Source: CTSoil-075 sp964292325 (GTDB taxonomy: Bacteria; Bacillota; Negativicutes; DSM-13327). Taken from it: DNA of 25,689 nucleotides. The notes below the pieces were generated by a model. It was not told the DNA's origin. It saw only the letters and a list, made by a program, of their open reading frames with translations, and searched no databases. This document shows, in pieces, positions 21,905 through 25,689 of this stretch; positions within the stretch are counted from its first letter, which is position 1; each line of letters begins with the position of its first letter. The DNA is taken from contig CAXYVG010000054.1 of NCBI GenBank assembly GCA_964292325.1, positions 1-25,689 on the forward strand, given 5' to 3'. Position numbers and translations under genes: made by a program.

Positions 21905-21980
21905 TACAAACGCAGGGACAGGTATAGTGTTTTCGAAACATCATACCTGTCCCTGCGTTTGTATTCCTGTATTTTTTTGT
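21905..21980 (+). terminator. 21-bp perfect hairpin, probable terminator of the phosphoesterase gene
   Basis: Positions 21905-21925 are exactly complementary to 21943-21963, with core CGCAGGGACAGGTAT. The loop itself can pair TGTTT with AAACA. A T-run (TTTTTTT) comes about 10 bases after the stem, later than usual for a terminator. It is 70 bases after the stop codon. A mobile palindromic repeat is the alternative. Confidence 0.6.
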
Positions 21981-22064
21981 GCAAGACTAAAATCTTTAAA
22001 CTCACATTTAACCTTGCAATCACGAATTTATCTTTTCATTTTAGAAATTTTTCTATGTAAAGGC

Positions 22065-22095
22065 TTGACTTTGAGCTCACTCAAAGGAGTATGAT
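22065..22095 (+). promoter_or_regulatory. MerR-family-type promoter/operator with 19-bp spacer
   Basis: A -35 box TTGACT (22065-22070) and a -10 box TATGAT (22090-22095) are separated by 19 bases. The spacer region holds the perfect dyad CTTTGAG-CTCA-CTCAAAG (22069-22086). An over-long spacer filled by a dyad is the hallmark of promoters switched on by MerR-family activators. The regulator gene itself is not in the window. The target is the aldo/keto reductase at 22199. Confidence 0.85.
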
Positions 22096-22198
22096 GTTAC
22101 TATTGGGAAATAAAATATCACAACCTCTACAATGATTTTGAAAAATGCCCAAGTGTATAAAAAAACATAAGTAAAATTAGGGAGGCAGAAATAGCGAT

Positions 22199-23317
22199 AT
22201 GGAAAACAAAAAATTGGGATTTGGCTTTATGCGTTTACCTGTAATCAATTCGGATGATTTAGCAAGTATTGATATGGATGCAGTCAATCATATGGTGGAT
22301 ACGTTTTTGGAAAGAGGATTTACTTATTTTGATACAGCCTATATGTATCATATGAATAAAAGTGAGATCGCAATTAGAGAGACTTTAGTAAAACGCCATA
22401 AAAGAGATAGCTTCACGTTAGCAACAAAATTACCAACGATGTTTTTGAAAATGCAGGAAGATCAAGAACGGATTTTTAACGAACAGTTAGAAAAATGTGG
22501 TGTGGATTATTTTGATTATTATCTTCTTCATAATCTTGGGGTAGCCCATTATGAGATCGCTCAAAAGTTTGATAGCTTTGCATTTATTGAGGAAAAGAAA
22601 AAAGCAGGAAAGATTAGGCAGATTGGATTCTCTTATCATGATCATGCAGATTTATTAGACGAAATTTTGACAGCGCATCCAGAAGTGGATTTTGTTCAGC
22701 TACAGATTAATTATCTGGATTGGGACAATGAAAGCATTCAGTCAAGGAAATGCTATGAAGTAGCAAGAAAACATAATAAACCGGTTATTGTTATGGAGCC
22801 TGTCAAGGGCGGGACGCTTGCGAAAGTGCCTGAAAAAGCAGAGAAACTATTTAAAGAATATCATCCTGACATGTCCATACCATCATGGGCCATCCGTTTT
22901 GTGGCAAGTCATGAGGGAGTTATGATGGTACTAAGTGGAATGTCTAATATGGAGCAGTTACTAGATAATACAGGGTATATGCAGGACTTTAAGCCCTTGG
23001 TACAGGATGAATATGATGTTCTTAAAAAAACAGTTGGGATTATTAATGAAGCCATTGCCATTCCATGTACAGCCTGCCAGTATTGTGTAGAGGAATGTCC
23101 GAAAAACATAGCCATTCCGAAATATTTTGCATTATATAATAACCAAAAGCAATCGCTGAATAACGGGTTTTCTTTGCAAAAAGTATATTATGGTAATTAT
23201 GCAAAAACATATGGTAAGGCATCCGATTGTATTGGATGTAAACAGTGTGAAAAACATTGTCCGCAGCATATTGAGATTACCAAATGTTTAAAGGACGTAG
23301 CTGAAATGTTTGAATAA
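22199..23317 (+). CDS. Aldo/keto reductase with C-terminal 2[4Fe-4S] ferredoxin domain
   Basis: The protein joins an aldo/keto reductase TIM barrel to a ferredoxin-like tail, a form common in anaerobes. The N-terminal LGFGFMRLP opens the barrel. The catalytic tetrad is visible as Asp and Tyr in FDTAYMYHMNKSE (about residues 44-56), Lys in LATKLP (about 77-82) and His in YYLLHNLG (about 106-113). The C-terminal part (about 283-372) carries two CxxCxxCxxxCP motifs, CTACQYCVEECP and CIGCKQCEKHCP, each able to bind a [4Fe-4S] cluster. It therefore probably links electron carriers to carbonyl reduction; the substrate is unknown. GGGAGG lies about 15 bases before ATG 22199. Expression is probably controlled through the MerR-type promoter upstream. 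The larC remnant and larE follow on the same strand. Confidence 0.93.
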   Translation: MENKKLGFGFMRLPVINSDDLASIDMDAVNHMVDTFLERGFTYFDTAYMYHMNKSEIAIRETLVKRHKRDSFTLATKLPTMFLKMQEDQERIFNEQLEKCGVDYFDYYLLHNLGVAHYEIAQKFDSFAFIEEKKKAGKIRQIGFSYHDHADLLDEILTAHPEVDFVQLQINYLDWDNESIQSRKCYEVARKHNKPVIVMEPVKGGTLAKVPEKAEKLFKEYHPDMSIPSWAIRFVASHEGVMMVLSGMSNMEQLLDNTGYMQDFKPLVQDEYDVLKKTVGIINEAIAIPCTACQYCVEECPKNIAIPKYFALYNNQKQSLNNGFSLQKVYYGNYAKTYGKASDCIGCKQCEKHCPQHIEITKCLKDVAEMFE

Positions 23318-23327
23318 GAAAGGAATA

Positions 23328-23477
23328 TTGACGGCAAATGTAGAAATATTTACAGATCAGGTGGATTTTACAGTAGAGAAGATTGCTTATGGCATCGGTC
23401 ATAGAGAACTTGAGATTCCTAATGTACTCAGGGTATATCTTGGTCATGAAAATACAAGTGAGAACAAAAAAGAATAA
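23328..23477 (+). pseudogene. larC: Remnant of larC (nickel-pincer cofactor nickel insertase), one internal piece
   Basis: About 50 codons in one frame ending at TAA 23475-23477 contain VEKIAYGIGHRELEIPNVLR followed by VYLGHEN. This closely resembles the end of the first part of LarC (YGAGTRDxPIPNVLRVxLGE-like). LarC inserts nickel during synthesis of the cofactor of lactate racemase. The rest of the LarC N-terminal domain and the whole C-terminal part are absent. The fragment starts immediately after the aldo/keto reductase stop and lies 20 bases before larE. It may be translated as a tiny peptide from TTG 23328, but it is most simply a deletion relic of a larC-larE operon. In Lactobacillus larC is naturally split by a frameshift at about this point, but no second part follows here. 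Confidence 0.7.
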
Positions 23478-23497
23478 TATATTGGAGAGCAATATTG

Positions 23498-24319
23498 ATG
23501 ATACATAATGAAAAATATATAAATTTGATTCATTGTTTAAAAAAGATGGAGAAGGTAATCTTGGCTTTTTCGGGAGGCGTAGATAGTACATTTTTACTAA
23601 AAGCAGCCAAGGAAGCTTTAGGTGATAATCTTAAAGCCGTGACTATACAATCTCCTTATATTCCTAAATGGGAAATTGAAGAGGCAAAACAATTAGTAGC
23701 AAAACTGGGGGTGGCGTTTGAAATAGTAGAGGCGCCAATTATTGATGAAATTAGAAATAATCCCGAAAATAGATGTTATCTTTGTAAAAAGGCAGTATTT
23801 AGTCAGATCAAAGCCATTGCAAAAAGAGAAGGTTATCTATATGTGATGGATGGCACCAATTTTGATGATATCGGTGATTATCGACCAGGATTAAAGGCGT
23901 TGAAGGAACTGAATATAAGAAGTCCTTTACTAGAATGTCAATTGAGTAAACAGGACATAAGAAGTTTATCTAAAGAACTAGGACTTGCTACTTGGGACAA
24001 ACCATCCTATGCATGTTTGTTGACAAGAATACCCTATGGCGATGAATTGAAAGAAGAAGATTTTATTAAAATAGAAAACGCAGAAAAGTATATGATGACT
24101 AGAGGATTTAGGGCGGTTCGGGTAAGGTGCCATGATAATCTGGCAAGAATTGAAGTGGATAAAAAAGATAGAAGTAAATTATTTAATGAGGAACTTCTCA
24201 ATGACATATCTGATAAGTTTAAGGAATTTGGCTTTAAATATGTAACATTAGATTTAGAAGGATACAGGGTCGGGAGTTTTAATGAAACGATGGAAAATAC
24301 AGGAGAAAATAATGAATAA
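23498..24319 (+). CDS. larE: LarE-type ATP-dependent sacrificial sulfur transferase
   Basis: LarE activates pyridinium-3,5-biscarboxylate mononucleotide with ATP and gives it sulfur from its own cysteine, making the thiolated precursor of the nickel-pincer nucleotide cofactor. The PP-loop ILAFSGGVDSTFLLKAA is near residues 21-37. Further LarE stretches are NRCYLCKKAVF (about 101-111) and YVMDGTNFDDIGDYRPGLKA (about 124-143). The late loop KPSYACLLTRIPYG contains C173, which matches the position of the sacrificial cysteine (C176) in Lactobacillus LarE. ATG 23498 is chosen with GGAG (23484-23487) 10 bases upstream; TTG 23495 is possible. The product is 273 residues, normal. It is preceded by a larC remnant; larA and larB are not in the window. 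Confidence 0.92.
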   Translation: MIHNEKYINLIHCLKKMEKVILAFSGGVDSTFLLKAAKEALGDNLKAVTIQSPYIPKWEIEEAKQLVAKLGVAFEIVEAPIIDEIRNNPENRCYLCKKAVFSQIKAIAKREGYLYVMDGTNFDDIGDYRPGLKALKELNIRSPLLECQLSKQDIRSLSKELGLATWDKPSYACLLTRIPYGDELKEEDFIKIENAEKYMMTRGFRAVRVRCHDNLARIEVDKKDRSKLFNEELLNDISDKFKEFGFKYVTLDLEGYRVGSFNETMENTGENNE

Positions 24320-24404
24320 GGAATGAAATAATCGTTCACTAGCGTTGGGGCTGGCGCGAATTTTGGCGGTTTTTTGGATCTTTGTTATAATATTTAATAA
24401 CACA

Positions 24405-24435
24405 AAAGGCTGATTGCATAATGCAATCAGCCTTT
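24405..24435. terminator. Shared terminator between larE and the secreted-protein gene
   Basis: AAAGGCTGATTGCAT (24405-24419) and ATGCAATCAGCCTTT (24421-24435) form a perfect palindrome that folds into a 14-bp stem with a 3-base loop. On the minus strand TTTTGTGTTATT follows, and on the plus strand TTTAATAG. It sits between the convergent genes and can serve both. The rest of the 24320-24459 gap shows nothing else. Confidence 0.8.
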
Positions 24436-24459
24436 AATAGGCTAGCCAAGCCTGAGGGC

Positions 24460-25215
24460 TTACTTTACTCTATCAGCAGTTAAATCTGTTACCCATCCCA
24501 TAGTATCATCTTGCCATTGAATTTTAAGATGTTTACCTTCAGGAGACATAATGAAACGGAAATATCCTTTTGGTTCAACAGATGAGAAGAACTTCATATC
24601 GGACCATTTCCCGGTAAATATATTACCATTAATTGTTCCTATGAATTTTTTATCATTAATCATACATTCGACGATATCATTGTTTTGGGTAATTTTTATA
24701 GTTGCTCCTATCGTACTCCATGTGCCATTCCATGAAAGATTTTGTGATGATTTATCTGCCTGTTTTATACTGTGATCATATATCGCCTTCCGATTCTGGT
24801 CTACATACTTTACGACTTCATGATACAATTCATAATTATGGCTACGATCATTAGACGTCATACTTTTCCATTGTGAATTAGTGATTAACGTAGCTCCTTT
24901 GGCTATTTCAAATGATATCTCTGTAAAATTCATTTTATATATTTTACTATATGGTTTCCTAAGATCTATTAAATGATAAATTGTACCTTCTAAATTTTCT
25001 TCTTTGTTTTTTATAGAACTCGTTACTTCAACATAATCAGTTGTACCATCAAATACACCATTTGCATTTACAAAAGTAACGGTATTAACATCGATGGTAA
25101 ATTCGTCACCAGATTCTTCAAAAGTTAATATTTTAGCAGATAAAGTTTCAGGAAATAACATGAAACATAAGGTACATAAAAGGAAAGTCGTACATATTTT
25201 AAACAAAAAAGTCAT
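24460..25215 (-). CDS. Secreted protein of unknown function
   Basis: I do not recognise a named family. The first 26 residues are a clear Sec signal peptide (hydrophobic FLLCTLCFMLF, then ETLSA before the likely cleavage). The middle (about residues 28-120) looks beta-rich, and its phrase YVEVTSSIKNKEENLEGTIY and the following lysine-rich stretch suggest an export-localised sensor or surface protein. The C-terminal third (about 160-251) contains SWNGTWSTIGATIKITQNND, then FIGTINGNIFTGKWSD. This is the repeated Gly-Thr-Trp / Gly-x-Trp strand pattern of small lipocalin-like barrel domains. ATG 25215 is preferred because GAGGTGG lies 7 bases upstream; the longer frame from 25233 would include that site. 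The gene is transcribed alone and ends at the shared terminator. The product is 251 residues. Confidence 0.75.
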   Translation of the reverse strand: MTFLFKICTTFLLCTLCFMLFPETLSAKILTFEESGDEFTIDVNTVTFVNANGVFDGTTDYVEVTSSIKNKEENLEGTIYHLIDLRKPYSKIYKMNFTEISFEIAKGATLITNSQWKSMTSNDRSHNYELYHEVVKYVDQNRKAIYDHSIKQADKSSQNLSWNGTWSTIGATIKITQNNDIVECMINDKKFIGTINGNIFTGKWSDMKFFSSVEPKGYFRFIMSPEGKHLKIQWQDDTMGWVTDLTADRVK

Positions 25216-25434
25216 AATGGTACCACCTCTCAAGAGTGTTTACATTTAAATTTTATTTGATGCTCAGACTTTATGCATCTACTATATTATAAGTAATTAT
25301 TAGAAATAAAGAAAGGCTTAGAAAATATAGAAATGTATGGTAGTATTTTTATGTATCGTAATTCAAGATGAAGAGTCATGAATCATGTCGCAAGAGATGA
25401 AAAAAATGCTGATTTGCAAAAAAATAGCCAGAAA

Positions 25435-25462
25435 CAAAAAAAGGACTCTCGAAAAGAGAGTC
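25435..25462 (-). terminator. Minus-strand terminator-like hairpin
   Basis: GACTCTC (25444-25450) and GAGAGTC (25456-25462) form a 7-bp stem with a 5-base loop. Read on the minus strand it is followed by a run of T (plus-strand A-run just before 25443). No minus-strand gene is visible between it and the window end, so its transcript is unknown. Confidence 0.55.
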
Positions 25463-25599
25463 AGAAGGAAATAAAGTGGAGGGTTGAGAATAAGATTAGT
25501 ATACCTAATTTATTCATTAATATACATTACAAAAAATATAAAAATTTAGTGAATATAGTCTGTAGTGATGAACTTTTTTAGGAATTTTAGCGAATTCGG

Positions 25600-25676
25600 T
25601 TGACACAACTTGTCGAAGTGTGTTAATATTAGCAAGTTGCCGATCACGGTAATGAGAAAAAAGAAAAATGTTGACA
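25600..25676 (+). promoter_or_regulatory. Tandem strong promoter elements leading out of the window
   Basis: A perfect TTGACA (25600-25605) is followed after 18 bases by TAATAT (25624-25629). A second perfect TTGACA stands at 25671-25676, whose -10 box would lie beyond the window. Two close tandem sigma-A promoters after a gene-free stretch are typical of rRNA operons, so a 16S rRNA gene may start soon after the right edge (inference). Confidence 0.6.
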
Positions 25677-25689
25677 GGTTATGAAAAAA

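Larger units (their letters stand above)
21835..22198. other. Intergenic region with a long hairpin and a MerR-type promoter
   Basis: This gap of 364 bases holds the 21-bp hairpin (21905-21963), the MerR-type promoter (22065-22095) and the ribosome site GGGAGG of the aldo/keto reductase. A 76-codon minus-strand open frame (21793-22023) runs through the hairpin and is not considered real. Confidence 0.6.
25216..25689. other. Gene-free right edge
   Basis: This stretch of 474 bases has no gene I can support. It holds the promoter region of the secreted-protein gene, a minus-strand terminator-like hairpin (25435-25462) and plus-strand promoter elements (25600-25676). A 67-codon plus-strand frame (25378-25581) lacks a ribosome site, is very lysine/glutamine-rich and overlaps the hairpin; it is not called. 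Confidence 0.5.

Noticed and set aside
21793..22023. 76-codon minus-strand open frame
   Set aside because: It overlaps the 3' end of the phosphoesterase gene and runs through the long palindrome; no family likeness.
24340..24376. GC-rich stretch after larE ending in TTTTTT as a terminator
   Set aside because: I could not find matching arms; the perfect palindrome at 24405-24435 is the better terminator.
25378..25581. 67-codon lysine/glutamine-rich plus-strand open frame
   Set aside because: No ribosome site, low-complexity composition, and it spans a terminator-like hairpin.
1..25689. CRISPR arrays, insertion sequences, integrases, tRNA genes
   Set aside because: I looked for regularly spaced repeats, transposase/recombinase proteins and cloverleaf sequences with a CCA-type acceptor and saw none.

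Overview
The window looks like chromosomal DNA of an anaerobic, endospore-forming, low-to-medium G+C bacterium, most likely a diderm member of the Firmicutes (Negativicutes, Sporomusa/Pelosinus-like). This is inferred from three things: a sigma-K-type sporulation sigma factor at the left edge, a glycosyltransferase family 9 (heptosyltransferase-like) gene that implies a lipopolysaccharide outer membrane, and an anaerobe-type selenium cluster (selD-yedF-desulfurase-DUF3343). No taxonomy search was possible.

Layout. 1-250: 3' end of a sigK-like gene and its terminator. 407-10015: a histidine/urocanate degradation region, with an RpiR-type regulator followed by an NCS1 permease, urocanate hydratase (hutU), imidazolonepropionase (hutI), an M20-family amidohydrolase, a HutF-like deaminase and hutD. 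Histidase (hutH) and the usual hutG are not in the window. The likely chain is urocanate -> imidazolonepropionate -> formiminoglutamate -> formylglutamate -> glutamate + formate, with the permease as importer and the M20 enzyme in the HutG position. 10217-11160: a translationally coupled pair, a DUF3990 (ADP-ribosyltransferase-like) protein and a DUF3791-like helical protein, which is a candidate toxin-antitoxin system. 11219-11470: a broken second copy of the sigma gene. 11504-13115: msrA and a convergent GT9 gene overlapping it by 11 bases. 13424-15937: the DEAH-box helicase hrpB.

15948-20438: the selenium region. mnmH/selU (tRNA 2-selenouridine synthase) is on the minus strand. Divergent from it are selD, yedF, a cysteine-desulfurase-family enzyme and a small DUF3343 Se/S-carrier-like protein, closed by a strong terminator. 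SelD makes selenophosphate, SelU uses it on tRNA, and the other three fit sulfur/selenium delivery.

20509-25689: a Tat-exported purple-acid-phosphatase-like metallophosphoesterase; a ferredoxin-fused aldo/keto reductase behind a textbook MerR-type promoter; a short larC remnant ahead of larE (nickel-pincer cofactor sulfur transferase); and a secreted protein of unknown function on the minus strand. The right edge carries tandem strong promoter elements pointing out of the window, in a style that suggests an rRNA operon just beyond it.

Most attention-worthy: the DUF3990/DUF3791 pair, the non-canonical hut pathway with its unusual M20 enzyme and RpiR control, the duplicated and broken sigma locus, the larC remnant, the MerR operator, and a 17-bp perfect hairpin with a Shine-Dalgarno-like loop upstream of selD.
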